Source: Roseiarcus sp963822215
Lineage (GTDB): Bacteria; Pseudomonadota; Alphaproteobacteria; Rhizobiales; Beijerinckiaceae
NCBI GenBank assembly: GCA_963822215.1
Contig: CAWGGX010000007.1
Coordinates: 868,001-932,000, forward strand
Length of the DNA: 64,000 nt
Direction of reading: 5' to 3'
The notes under the pieces were generated by a model. That model made no database searches. It was given only the letters and a program-made list of their open reading frames with translations, and was not told the origin of the DNA. A program made the position numbers and the translations under genes. Position 1 is the first letter of the stretch; each line of letters begins with the position of its first letter. Shown here piece after piece: positions 26,708-35,354 of the stretch.

Positions 26708-27021
26708 TCGGAGGCAACCCGATTGCGGCGACGCCTCTTTGGACCCTGCGCACGGCATATCCGGGGTCGGGGGGTGGCAGCCGGAAAAGCGCGGCTCGAG
26801 GGATTTGCCGATCGCGACAAGCCCGATGAGACTCTCGCAACCAAGCTTGCGCAACGAGGCTTGCCCAGCGCGTAACGGACGTCTTTGGCCTCGCGTGATC
26901 GCGAGCTTTTTTCAGAACGCCGTTTCTGTGACGAGATGTTGCAAGGCGGCGGTGTCGGACCAGACGCCCGAGCGCGCTATAAGGCGCCGCCGCCATGTGA
27001 GCATCAAGCGCTCTCGTCTCG
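26708..27021. other. Intergenic region, nothing recognised
   Basis: About 310 bases between the CsbD-like remnant and the ABC-2 remnant. No coding frame, hairpin or motif copy was found. Confidence 0.45.
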
Positions 27022-27261
27022 CTACGCGCTTTGCGCGGCGACAGACCTGAAGCGCATGATCGCAAGACCGAAGAACAGGCTGCCGAGTCCCGCCACAGCC
27101 AAGAATTCCGGCCACACCACGTCGACACCGGCGCCGCGATAGAGGATCGATTGCGCGAACGACACAAAATGCGTCGAGAGCGAGGCTTCCATAACCGTCG
27201 CGAGCCAGGGCGGCATGCTCTCCAGCGGCGTATTGCTTCCCGAGAGCATGTTCATCGGCAG
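27022..27261 (-). pseudogene. C-terminal remnant of an ABC-2 type permease
   Basis: The frame encodes LPMNMLSGSNTPLESMP, STHFVSFAQSILYRGAGVDVVWPEFLAV and a last hydrophobic segment GLGSLFFGLAIMRFR. This is the final quarter of an ABC-2/YhhJ-type drug exporter permease. Similarity stops abruptly at 27261, and motif copy 7 begins two bases later. The rest of the roughly 370-residue protein is missing. Confidence 0.8.
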
Positions 27262-27262
27262 G

Positions 27263-27276
27263 TGAGTAATTTCCGA
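27263..27276 (+). promoter_or_regulatory. Island motif copy 7 (TGAGTAATTTCCGA)
   Basis: One base off consensus, on the plus strand, 146 bases upstream of the ene-reductase gene and pointing at it. It lies right at the breakpoint of the ABC-2 remnant and is followed by GGCTATCC. Confidence 0.6.
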
Positions 27277-27421
27277 GGCTATCCAACAGCCGGTTTCTGA
27301 GGCTCTTGAGGGTGACGCATTGCGATCGCGAGCGGGTTTCGGAGCAGGCGGTGCACGCAAAACACCGTCTGCGGTAACCGGCGATATCAGCCGCAGCGAT
27401 CATTGATCGAGGAGACAGACG

Positions 27422-28570
27422 ATGAAGAGATCTTACGAGACCCGCACGGCCCGGGCTCTCTTCGAACCCACGCAAGCCGGCGCCCTGAAGCTCGCCAACC
27501 GCATCGTGATGGCGCCGCTCACGAGAAATCGCGCCGGTCCGGGCCTGGTCCCGGGTCCTTTTGCGGTTGAATATTACGCCCAACGCGCCACGGCCGGCCT
27601 GATCATCGCCGAAGCCGCCCAGATCTCGGCCCAGGCGCAAGGCTACGTGGATACGCCGGGCTGCTATACGGACGCTCAGGTCCGGGGCTGGAAAGCCGTT
27701 ACCGACGCCGTGCACGCCAAGGGCGGGACCATCGTCGTTCAGCTTTGGCATACCGGCCGCGTCTCTCGCACAAGCTTCCAGAAGGACGGCGCCGCGCCCG
27801 TCGGGCCGTCCAAGATCCGGGCAAGAACCAAGACCTTCGTAGCCAACGAGGGCTTCGTCGACGCGTCGGCGCCACGCGCGCTCGAACTGGACGAGATCCC
27901 CGGCATTGTCGACGACTTCCGCTATGGTTCGATCCGCGCCATCGAGGCCGGATTCGACGGCGTGGAGTTGCATGGCGCCCACGGCTATCTGTTCGACGCC
28001 TTTCTGCGCGACGGGGCCAACCATCGCACTGACGCCTATGGCGGCTCCATCGAGAATCGCACGCGGCTGCTCCTCGAGGTCGTCGAGGCTTGCGCGGCCG
28101 CCATCGGCGCCGGCCGCCTCGGCGTTCGGATCTCGCCGGTCTCCACCGCCGGCGACTCTCGAGACAGCCATCCGCAGGCCCTTTTCAATCATGTCGTCAA
28201 GAGCCTCAACCCATTTGGTCTGGCCTATATGCATGTGGTGCAGGGCGAGACGGGCGGGCCCCGATACACGATTCCGTTCGACTATCCTGCGCTGCACGGC
28301 TGTTTCGACGGCGTCTGGATGGTCAACAACGGCTATGACCGGAAGTTGGCGATCGAAGCCGTGGCGAGCGGCCGCGCCGATCTGGTGTCGTTTGGGCGCC
28401 TCTTCATCGCCAACCCGGATCTGGTGGAGCGCTTGCGGGAAAACGCGCCGCTCAACCCGCTGATGGGTCAGGAGACGTTCTACGGCGGCGGCGCCCACGG
28501 CTATACCGACTATCCCACCCTCGAACACAGCCGCGCCGCGATAGAGGCTGACGAAATGGCGCCGGCCTGA
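27422..28570 (+). CDS. Old yellow enzyme family NADH:flavin oxidoreductase (ene-reductase)
   Basis: A 382-residue FMN enzyme of the NemA/OYE class, which reduces activated C=C bonds or nitro compounds with NAD(P)H. FMN-barrel landmarks include KLANRIVMAPLTRNRAG, LIIAEAAQIS, IVVQLWHTGRVSR, DGVELHGAHGYLFDAFL (with the H-x-x-H-type active site), NHRTDAYGGSIENRTR and a late DLVSFGRLFIANPDL. Its length is normal for the family and the frame is intact, unlike its neighbours. Motif copy 7 upstream suggests it belongs to the same regulon as the stress genes. Confidence 0.93.
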   Translation: MKRSYETRTARALFEPTQAGALKLANRIVMAPLTRNRAGPGLVPGPFAVEYYAQRATAGLIIAEAAQISAQAQGYVDTPGCYTDAQVRGWKAVTDAVHAKGGTIVVQLWHTGRVSRTSFQKDGAAPVGPSKIRARTKTFVANEGFVDASAPRALELDEIPGIVDDFRYGSIRAIEAGFDGVELHGAHGYLFDAFLRDGANHRTDAYGGSIENRTRLLLEVVEACAAAIGAGRLGVRISPVSTAGDSRDSHPQALFNHVVKSLNPFGLAYMHVVQGETGGPRYTIPFDYPALHGCFDGVWMVNNGYDRKLAIEAVASGRADLVSFGRLFIANPDLVERLRENAPLNPLMGQETFYGGGAHGYTDYPTLEHSRAAIEADEMAPA

Positions 28571-28751
28571 AAGCGCTTCGGCCTCTCGCGCCGAGTCCGA
28601 AAAGAGGTCTGTCGCTCCTTGAGAAGCTTGGCCAGCTGGCTTTCATGCTCGTCGCGTAGACCGCGTCGCGGATGGCGTCGACCTCCGACCTGTTGGCGCT
28701 GGGTCGACTGACTTTTGGTCCGTTGAGTTGTTTCCCCGGGCAGCGATGCGT

Positions 28752-29024
28752 TTACGGCCGGGGGCCCGACAGCGCGCGGGCGTAGACGGGCTCGGTGATC
28801 GAGGTCAGAGCCGCGCCCGGATCGAGCGCCGATTGCGCGGTCCAGCGGCCCGTCCCCTTCCGCTCGGCTCGTTGCCGATGGCGTCGACCAGCGGGGACAA
28901 GCTCGTTGATGCGCTCGATGTGACGATTGAACAGCGCCACCCCGAAGCCGTTTCGAGCCGTGTTGCGCGCAAGATTGCCGCCCGTCGTCGAGAGGCCGCA
29001 GACGCCCAGATCAGCAACCTGGCC
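28752..29024 (-). pseudogene. gnd: Internally deleted 6-phosphogluconate dehydrogenase remnant
   Basis: One open frame joins the N-terminal Rossmann region (VADLGVCGLSTTGGNLARNTARNGFGVALFNRH) to a late region (KGTGRWTAQSALDPGAALTSITEPVYARALSG). About 200 residues between them are missing, and about 10 residues at the junction match neither part. The normal G-x-G-x-x-G reads G-L-S-T-T-G. No start codon is in frame at the expected place. Intact Gnd has about 470 residues. Confidence 0.82.
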
Positions 29025-29190
29025 ATGTAGCGCTCTTCCGGGGCTCTTTCGCGTCCGCACATATCCGCGACGAACCCGATCCAACCGGAAATAAGGATAA
29101 GCAGCCGAAATGATAACGACATTCCGGCTGCTCAAGCTATAGTCGCGTACCGCCAAAATCGTTCGTCGCGGGCGCGGCGGGCTTAGCGCG

Positions 29191-29481
29191 TCAGTTCGGA
29201 CAGTTGGTGGTCTGCGTCGTGCTCCCGGAACCGTCGCTATTTGCCGTTTGCGTCGTGCGCGTGCCGCATGGCGGAAGCCGCCGATCTGGTCCCGAAGCCG
29301 CATTCCCGATGACGCCGCCCGCCACGCCGCCGACGACGGCGCCCACGGGGCCGCCGACGACGGCGCCCGCGACTGCGCCGCCGACAACTCCGGTGGCTGT
29401 TCCATCGCCGTCGGCGAACGCAAACTGAGGCGCCGCGACGAGGGCCATGGCTACGGCGAAAAAGAGCGTTTTCTGATGCAT
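29191..29481 (-). CDS. Glycine-zipper exported protein
   Basis: A 96-residue protein. It has a signal peptide (MHQKTLFFAVAMALVAAPQFAFA), then a glycine-zipper segment (GVVGGAVAGAVVGGPVGAVVGGVAGGVIG) likely to insert in or associate with a membrane. A Thr/Ser/Asn-rich tail with two cysteines follows. GGAGAAT precedes the start. It closely resembles the protein at 38901–39155 in its zipper. The function is unknown. Confidence 0.78.
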   Translation of the reverse strand: MHQKTLFFAVAMALVAAPQFAFADGDGTATGVVGGAVAGAVVGGPVGAVVGGVAGGVIGNAASGPDRRLPPCGTRTTQTANSDGSGSTTQTTNCPN

Positions 29482-29973
29482 GAAATTCTCCAATTGCATT
29501 CAAGCCAATATGTCGTTCGTCATGGCGACATCGCCACGCGCTGACTATTGCTGCTCAGTGACTTATCCCGTTACGCCGCAGCGCCACAGGATCGGAATCT
29601 ACGCACCGGGCGAGCGTCGAGGAATCGGATCCTGCGTTGCGCTCGCATGGCCCATGCTTCCTCGAAGCTGTCCGTCGCCGTCCCGGGCGCGCGAGTCGCA
29701 CTTTCAGCGACGAAGCGGAGTCTGACGGCCATGGTCTATCGTTGTTCTTATCAGAAGGAGAACACGCCACACGTCCGATTGCTCCGAACCCGTCTTGCCC
29801 GCCGCCCCAATCCATTTTGATCCTGTGACGATCAATCGCCTCAGCCGCACGAGGCCGATCGGCGTTGACACGCCGCGCAAATCAACAGTCTGGCCGGCCG
29901 GTTTCGGCCAAACTTGCATTATAGTCACCTGGTCTGGCATTCAGCCCATTCGCCACCGGAGGGGGCATCCGCA
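29482..29973. other. Intergenic region, no gene seen
   Basis: About 490 bases. A purine-rich AGAAGGAGA at about 29753 has no start codon at usable distance. The frames that cross the region have no recognisable content. It must include the promoter of the DUF2760–Hsp70 operon, but no clear –35/–10 pair was found. Confidence 0.45.
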
Positions 29974-30600
29974 ATGAGAGTGGTCTTGATTCTCGCCGCA
30001 CTGCTCCTCGTGGCGGTTAGCGTGGCGGCTGTCGTTCCCGTCTCGGCGGTTCCTGGCGTCGAGCCTTTCCGGCAGGACCTCGCGCCCGTGGCGCTCGCGC
30101 TGGCGATTCTGGTCTTGATCGGGGTGTTTCTGGAGCCGCGCCGGAGGGCCCCTTCGCCAACTCCGGTGGACGAACCGCTCCGCCCGGCGACGGAACGGCC
30201 TGAAGCGAACCGTGCGGACGCCGAAATCGTCCACTTCCTGTCGATGCTCCAGGAAAAGGGTCGGCTGGTCGATTTTCTGATGGACGATATCAACGCCTAC
30301 AGCGACGCCCAGGTCGGGGCGGCCGCCCGGGTCGTCCACGCCGGATGCAAGGGCGTCCTTAAGGACCATTTCTCGATCAACCCGGTGCGTCCGGAGCCGG
30401 AGGGGTCGACGGTGCAGGTTCCTGCCGGGTATTCGGCCGACAAGTACCGGCTGGTCGGCAAAATCGCCGGATCCGCGCCGTTCACCGGCGTGCTTGTCCA
30501 CCGGGGCTGGAAGACGGATATCGTGAAGCTGCCGCAGTTGCTGCGCGTCGCGGCCGACCGGCTGCCGGCCATAGCGCCCGCAGAGGTGGAAGTGAAATAA
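29974..30600 (+). CDS. DUF2760 domain membrane protein, first gene of an Hsp70-like operon
   Basis: A 208-residue protein. Two membrane segments lie near residues 3–25 and 38–55, then a Pro-rich linker. The DUF2760 domain follows (AEIVHFLSMLQEKGRLVDFLMDDINAYSDAQVGAAARVVHAGCKGVL, later PFTGVLVHRGWKTD). GGAGGGGG precedes the start. DUF2760 genes are almost always found just before one or two Hsp70-like genes, as here. It may anchor the Hsp70 pair at the membrane. Confidence 0.88.
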   Translation: MRVVLILAALLLVAVSVAAVVPVSAVPGVEPFRQDLAPVALALAILVLIGVFLEPRRRAPSPTPVDEPLRPATERPEANRADAEIVHFLSMLQEKGRLVDFLMDDINAYSDAQVGAAARVVHAGCKGVLKDHFSINPVRPEPEGSTVQVPAGYSADKYRLVGKIAGSAPFTGVLVHRGWKTDIVKLPQLLRVAADRLPAIAPAEVEVK

Positions 30601-30667
30601 GGCCACCGGCGCGGCGGCCCAACCGGCCCAATCATCCGGACTTTGAGATCATCAGGACGCCAGCTTC

Positions 30668-32503
30668 ATGACAGCTCGCTTCAGTCTCGGCATCGACCTC
30701 GGCACCAGCAATTGCGCGATGGCGCTGAGCGATCTCGACGCCGATCGGACGGAGATCGTGCCGATCCCCCAGATCCTGGCGGCCAACCAGCTGGGCGAGA
30801 AGCCGACCCTGCCGTCCGCGCTGTACCTGCCACATCCGGAGGAATTCCGGTCGGGCTCGTTCCAGCTGCCCTGGGACGACGGCGGGGCGCCGCGGATCAT
30901 CGGGCAATTCGCCCGCGACCATGGCGCCCTCGCGCCCGATCGCCTAGTGACCTCGGCCAAGTCCTGGCTGTCCAACCCGCACATCGATCCGAAGCAGCGC
31001 ACGCTTCCCTGGCGTTCCGAGAGCGCGGAAGAGAAGCTCTCGCCGTTCGACTGCTCCCGCCTCTACCTGGAGCATCTCAGCGGCGCCTTCCTCCATGCCG
31101 CCGAGGCCCAGAGTCGGCAGTGGCAGGTCGGCGACGGCCAGATCGTGGTGACCGTGCCCGCTTCGTTCGACGAGGTCGCGCGAAGCCTGACGGCCGAGGC
31201 GGCCGAGGCCGCCGGACTGGGCAGCGTCACATTGCTGGAGGAACCGCAGGCGGCCTTCTACGCCTGGGCCGCACACGCCGGCGGGCGATGGCGCGATGCG
31301 GTGACGCCGGGCGACGTCATCCTGGTGTGCGACGTCGGCGGCGGCACCGCCGACTTCACCCTCATCGCGGTGACCGATGTCGATGGCGCCCTGGAGCTCG
31401 AGCGCATCAGCGTCGGCGAACACATCCTGCTCGGCGGCGACAACATGGATCTGGCGCTGGCCTATACGTTGCAGGCCAAGCTGGAGGCCGAAGGCAAGTC
31501 GCTCGACGCCTGGCAGTTCCTGGCGCTGGTCCATGCCGCAGCCCGCGCCAAGATCGCGTTGTTCGAGGACGCGGGCCTCGCGGAAGCGCCGATCGCAGTT
31601 CCCTCGCGCGGCTCGAGCCTGTTCGCCAAGACGATTTCCACGGCGCTCGATCGCGCGGCGCTGTCGCAGGTCATCCTCGAAGGATTCTTCGCCCGCACCG
31701 CTCTCGACGACCTGCCGCGCGAGGCGCGGCGCACCGGACTGCAGGAATTCGGCCTGCCCTACGCGTCCGATCCGGTGATCAGCAAGCACCTGGCCCGCTT
31801 CCTCGCCCGCAGCCTTGAGAATGTGCGGGCGAGCGACAAACTCGGCGCGGTGGTCGGATCCCGGGCCGGCGGGCCGGCGCTGATGCCGACCGCCGTGTTG
31901 TTCAATGGCGGCGTGTTCAAGGCCGAGCCGATCCGCGCCCGGGTCATGGACCTGCTGGCGTCGTGGAATGGCGGAGAGGCGGTCCGGGAGCTCGAAGGGG
32001 CCGAGCTGGACCTCGCGGTCGCTGAGGGCGCCGCGATCTACGGGGCGCGCCGCGCCACTGGCAAGGGCCTGCGCATCAAGGCCGGCGCCGCGCGCTCGTA
32101 CTATGTCGGGTTGGAAACGTCGATGCCGGCCATTCCCGGGTTCCGGCCGCCGGTCAAGGCGCTCTGCGTCGTGCCGCAGGGCATGCAGGAGGGAACCGAG
32201 CAATTGATCGAGGGTCGCACGTTCGGCCTGGTGACCGGCGAGGCCACGGAGTTCCGGTTCTTCTCATCCGCTGTGCGCAGCGGCGACACGCCGGGCCAGA
32301 TCCTGCCCGACGCCGAGCGCGAGCTGGAAGAGACCAGCCTGCTGGAAGTCGAGCTTCCGGCTTTGCCCGACGTTCCCGCAGGACAGGTCGTCCCCGTTCA
32401 GGTCGACGCCGTCGTTACGGAACTCGGGACGCTGGAACTCTGGATGAAGCACGCCAACTCGGACCGGAGGTGGAAGATTGAGTTTCAGGTCCGCACGCAG
32501 TAG
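30668..32503 (+). CDS. Hsp70 family protein (short, DnaK-like ATPase)
   Basis: A 611-residue actin-fold ATPase. Phosphate 1 is GIDLGTSNCAMAL, phosphate 2 VCDVGGGTADFTLI, and the adenosine motif VLFNGGVFKAEPIR. EEPQAAFYAWA is the hinge segment. The C-terminal part (from about residue 480) is short and beta-rich, with no DnaK-like helical lid and no EEVD-type end. It is a divergent Hsp70 rather than the housekeeping DnaK. It starts 67 bases after the DUF2760 gene. Confidence 0.92.
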   Translation: MTARFSLGIDLGTSNCAMALSDLDADRTEIVPIPQILAANQLGEKPTLPSALYLPHPEEFRSGSFQLPWDDGGAPRIIGQFARDHGALAPDRLVTSAKSWLSNPHIDPKQRTLPWRSESAEEKLSPFDCSRLYLEHLSGAFLHAAEAQSRQWQVGDGQIVVTVPASFDEVARSLTAEAAEAAGLGSVTLLEEPQAAFYAWAAHAGGRWRDAVTPGDVILVCDVGGGTADFTLIAVTDVDGALELERISVGEHILLGGDNMDLALAYTLQAKLEAEGKSLDAWQFLALVHAAARAKIALFEDAGLAEAPIAVPSRGSSLFAKTISTALDRAALSQVILEGFFARTALDDLPREARRTGLQEFGLPYASDPVISKHLARFLARSLENVRASDKLGAVVGSRAGGPALMPTAVLFNGGVFKAEPIRARVMDLLASWNGGEAVRELEGAELDLAVAEGAAIYGARRATGKGLRIKAGAARSYYVGLETSMPAIPGFRPPVKALCVVPQGMQEGTEQLIEGRTFGLVTGEATEFRFFSSAVRSGDTPGQILPDAERELEETSLLEVELPALPDVPAGQVVPVQVDAVVTELGTLELWMKHANSDRRWKIEFQVRTQ

Positions 32504-32536
32504 CGCCGGTCCGGGCTCACGTCGCGCGGCCTCTCC

Positions 32537-35332
32537 GTGACGGCGGCCCGGTTTTCCATCGGCGTCGATCTCGGCACGACGAACTCGGCGCTCGCCTACG
32601 TTCCGCTAACCGGCGATGCCGAGCCCGAGGCGCTCGCCATCCCGCAATGGGAAAGCACGGGCGCGCTCATCGAGGCGACGACGCTGCCCTCGTTCCTCTA
32701 TTTGCCGGAGGACGGGCGCGGCGAGGAAATGCCTGGCAAGGTTCCGGGAACCGAGGGCTGGATCGCCGGCCGGCTCGCCCGCCGCAGGGCGGGGGAAACG
32801 CCCGGTCGGGTCGTGCGGTCGGCCAAGTCGTGGCTCATTCACCATTCGGCGGACCGGTCGGCGCCAATCCTGCCCTGGGGATCGGAGGATCTTCAGCCGG
32901 CGCAAAAGATCTCGCCCGTCCGTGCCGCCGCGTTGATCCTGAGCGCCCTGCGGGACGCCTGGGATGCCCGTTTCGCCGGGTCGGGCTTCCCGTTCGATGG
33001 GCAGGAGATCACCATTACGGCGCCCGCCTCGTTCGACGCCGCCGCGCAGCGCCTGACGCTGAACGCGGCGGAGGAGGCCGGTTTTCCCGCGGGCGTGCGG
33101 CTCTTGGAAGAGCCGCAGGCGGCCTTCTACTCCTGGCTTGAACGCCACGGCGCCGCGGAGCCCTTGTGGGAAGGGGTGGACCGGTACACTGGCGAGCCGC
33201 GGCGCGTCCTGATCGTCGACATCGGCGGCGGCACCTCGGATTTCAGTTTGTTCGAGCTGAGACCCGGCGCGGCGGGCGCGATTCCCGACATCAAGCGGGT
33301 TGCGGTCAGCGACCATATCCTGCTCGGCGGCGACAATATCGATCTGGCCCTCGCGGTCCTGATGGAGCCCCGGCTCGCGGGGGAACGCGGGCGGATGTCC
33401 GGACCGCAATGGGATCATCTCGTCGCGTCGTGTCGCGATCTGAAAGAGCGCGCGCTCTCGGGCCTCGGCTCGGAGCCGGATCATTACGTTGTCGCGTTGC
33501 CGGGCCAAGGCTCGAGCCTGGTGGCCGGGGCGCAGACGGCGACGCTGGCGCGCGAGGACGTCGAGCGGCTGGTTCTGGACGGCTTTTTCCCGGTCTGCAA
33601 TGCGGGCGCGCGGCCCTATCGCACCCAGTCGGGGTTGCGCGACTGGGGCCTTCCCTATGCGGCCGACAGCGCGATCACCCGTCACCTGGCCGATTTCCTC
33701 CGGGACCGCCCGCGCGTGGACGCCGTCCTGTTCAACGGCGGCTCGCTGCACGCGGCAGTCTTGCGCGAGCGGTTGCTCGACCAGATTGCAGCCTGGCAGG
33801 ACGGCGCCCGCCCGATCGAGCTGGAAAACACCGAGCCCGATCTTGCGGTCGCGCGCGGCGCCGCGCGCTTCGGCAAGCTGCTGCACGGGCAAGCCGGCCG
33901 CATCGCGGCGGGCGCGGCCCGGGCTGTGTTCCTCGCGGTCCAGACGGCGCTGGCGGCGGCGGCCGAAGCGCTCCCGCCGGCGCTGATCTGCGTGCTTCCC
34001 AGCAACGCGGCGGCCGAGCAGGCGTTCGAAATCAGCTTGCCGGGTCTCGAGCTCAGAACCGACCAGTTGGTGAGCTTTCAGGCTTTTTCCTCGACCCGTC
34101 ATGACCGCTGCCGGGCGGGAGACGTTCTGTCGTGGGACGCGGACGCCTTCCACGCGCTGCCGCCGCTGGAGACGATCATCCGGACCGCGCCGGGGGCCGG
34201 CGGCGGGCTGGACCGGACCCTGCCGGTCCGTCTGGCGGCGAAGATGAATGCGCTGGGGCTGCTGCAGATCTCCTGCGTCGGGTCGGACCCGCAATCGCCG
34301 CAGTCGTGGCCGCTCGAGTTCAACCTGCGTCCGCATGAGCGCGGCGGCAGAGCGGCGCGTGGCGGCGCGGCTCAAGCGCCCGTCCCGCCCAATGCTGCGA
34401 CCGAGGCCCTGCAGGCCGCGCGCGACCACATTGCGACAGTATTCACCCGTCCCCCGCCGAAATCGGGGCTGACCGCCAACGCCGTGTTGAAGACCCTGGA
34501 ACGCTTGATCGGCCTGCCCCGGCATGAGGGGAACGCGGCGCTCCTGCGCGGCCTTTGGCCGGCCCTGAACGAGCAGACCGTGGGCCGGAAGCTTTCGGTG
34601 GAGCACGAGGAGGCCTGGCTCACCTTGGCCGGGTTTCTGCTGCGCCCCGGCTTCGGCTTCGCCCATGACGACCTTCGCATGGACGAGCTGTGGCGGCTGC
34701 GCGAGGCGGGGCTCTGTTTTCCCGGCAAGCGCAGCAAGGTTCAGGAATATATCCTCTGGCGTCGGGTGGCCGGCGGTCTCACAGCGGAGCGACAGGAGGG
34801 GCTCCTGGCCGGCGAGCTCATCGGCATCCGCGCCGGCAAAGCGCCGCCGGAACTCGTCCGCCTCGCCGGCTCGCTCGAACGCCTGCCCCGGGAGACAAAG
34901 GCGGAGCTGATCGAGACCTTCATCGCCCAGGCGCTGCAGCGGGCGGAGGCCAAGCAACATTGTGCGCCGTACCTTGCCGCGCTCGGCCTCCTGCTGAACC
35001 GAACACCGCTCTACGCGGGACCGGAAACCGTCGTCGCGGCGGAGTTCGTCGTCAGCGCCTACGCGGCGTTTAAGGATTTCGATTGGGCCGAGCCTGAGCT
35101 GAACGAGTGTTGCAGTCTCTTCCTCAAGGCGGCGCGCGTCGTGGACGACCGAAACCTGGATGTTCCCAGGTCGCTGCGCGACCAGATCGCCCGTAAGCTG
35201 GAGCGCGGCGGCATCGCGATGAACCGCATCGCAACGATCAAGGGTTTCACGCCCGTCGGAGGCGCGGACCGCGCCACCCTCTATGGCGAGTCGCTGCCCC
35301 CGGGCCTGGTGCTCGGCGCCGCCCCAGACTGA
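32537..35332 (+). CDS. Hsp70 family protein with long helical C-terminal extension (DUF3731 type)
   Basis: A 931-residue protein starting with GTG. The N-terminal Hsp70 ATPase has GVDLGTTNSALAY, IVDIGGGTSDFSLFEL and VLFNGGSLHAAVLRERL. From about residue 630 a 300-residue helical region follows (TLERLIGLPRHEGNAALLRGLWPAL, VQEYILWRRVAGGL, PYLAALGLLLNRTPLYAGPE), which fits the DUF3731 extension of this Hsp70 subfamily. It follows the shorter Hsp70 by 33 bases, so the two probably act as a pair. Clients are unknown. Confidence 0.9.
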   Translation: MTAARFSIGVDLGTTNSALAYVPLTGDAEPEALAIPQWESTGALIEATTLPSFLYLPEDGRGEEMPGKVPGTEGWIAGRLARRRAGETPGRVVRSAKSWLIHHSADRSAPILPWGSEDLQPAQKISPVRAAALILSALRDAWDARFAGSGFPFDGQEITITAPASFDAAAQRLTLNAAEEAGFPAGVRLLEEPQAAFYSWLERHGAAEPLWEGVDRYTGEPRRVLIVDIGGGTSDFSLFELRPGAAGAIPDIKRVAVSDHILLGGDNIDLALAVLMEPRLAGERGRMSGPQWDHLVASCRDLKERALSGLGSEPDHYVVALPGQGSSLVAGAQTATLAREDVERLVLDGFFPVCNAGARPYRTQSGLRDWGLPYAADSAITRHLADFLRDRPRVDAVLFNGGSLHAAVLRERLLDQIAAWQDGARPIELENTEPDLAVARGAARFGKLLHGQAGRIAAGAARAVFLAVQTALAAAAEALPPALICVLPSNAAAEQAFEISLPGLELRTDQLVSFQAFSSTRHDRCRAGDVLSWDADAFHALPPLETIIRTAPGAGGGLDRTLPVRLAAKMNALGLLQISCVGSDPQSPQSWPLEFNLRPHERGGRAARGGAAQAPVPPNAATEALQAARDHIATVFTRPPPKSGLTANAVLKTLERLIGLPRHEGNAALLRGLWPALNEQTVGRKLSVEHEEAWLTLAGFLLRPGFGFAHDDLRMDELWRLREAGLCFPGKRSKVQEYILWRRVAGGLTAERQEGLLAGELIGIRAGKAPPELVRLAGSLERLPRETKAELIETFIAQALQRAEAKQHCAPYLAALGLLLNRTPLYAGPETVVAAEFVVSAYAAFKDFDWAEPELNECCSLFLKAARVVDDRNLDVPRSLRDQIARKLERGGIAMNRIATIKGFTPVGGADRATLYGESLPPGLVLGAAPD

Positions 35333-35346
35333 AAGCAACTATCGGG

Positions 35347-35354
35347 AGCAAACC
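35347..35354. repeat. Left target-site duplication of the ISL3 element
   Basis: AGCAAACC immediately before the left end of the insertion sequence, repeated exactly at 36665–36672. Confidence 0.9.

Noticed and set aside
28724..28737. TGAGTTGTTTCCCC as a tenth copy of the island motif
   Set aside because: Matches only 11 of 14 bases and no intact gene follows it, so it was left out of the set.
32606..35338. 910-codon minus-strand open frame
   Set aside because: Shadow of the second Hsp70 gene; the Hsp70 phosphate and adenosine motifs are on the plus strand.
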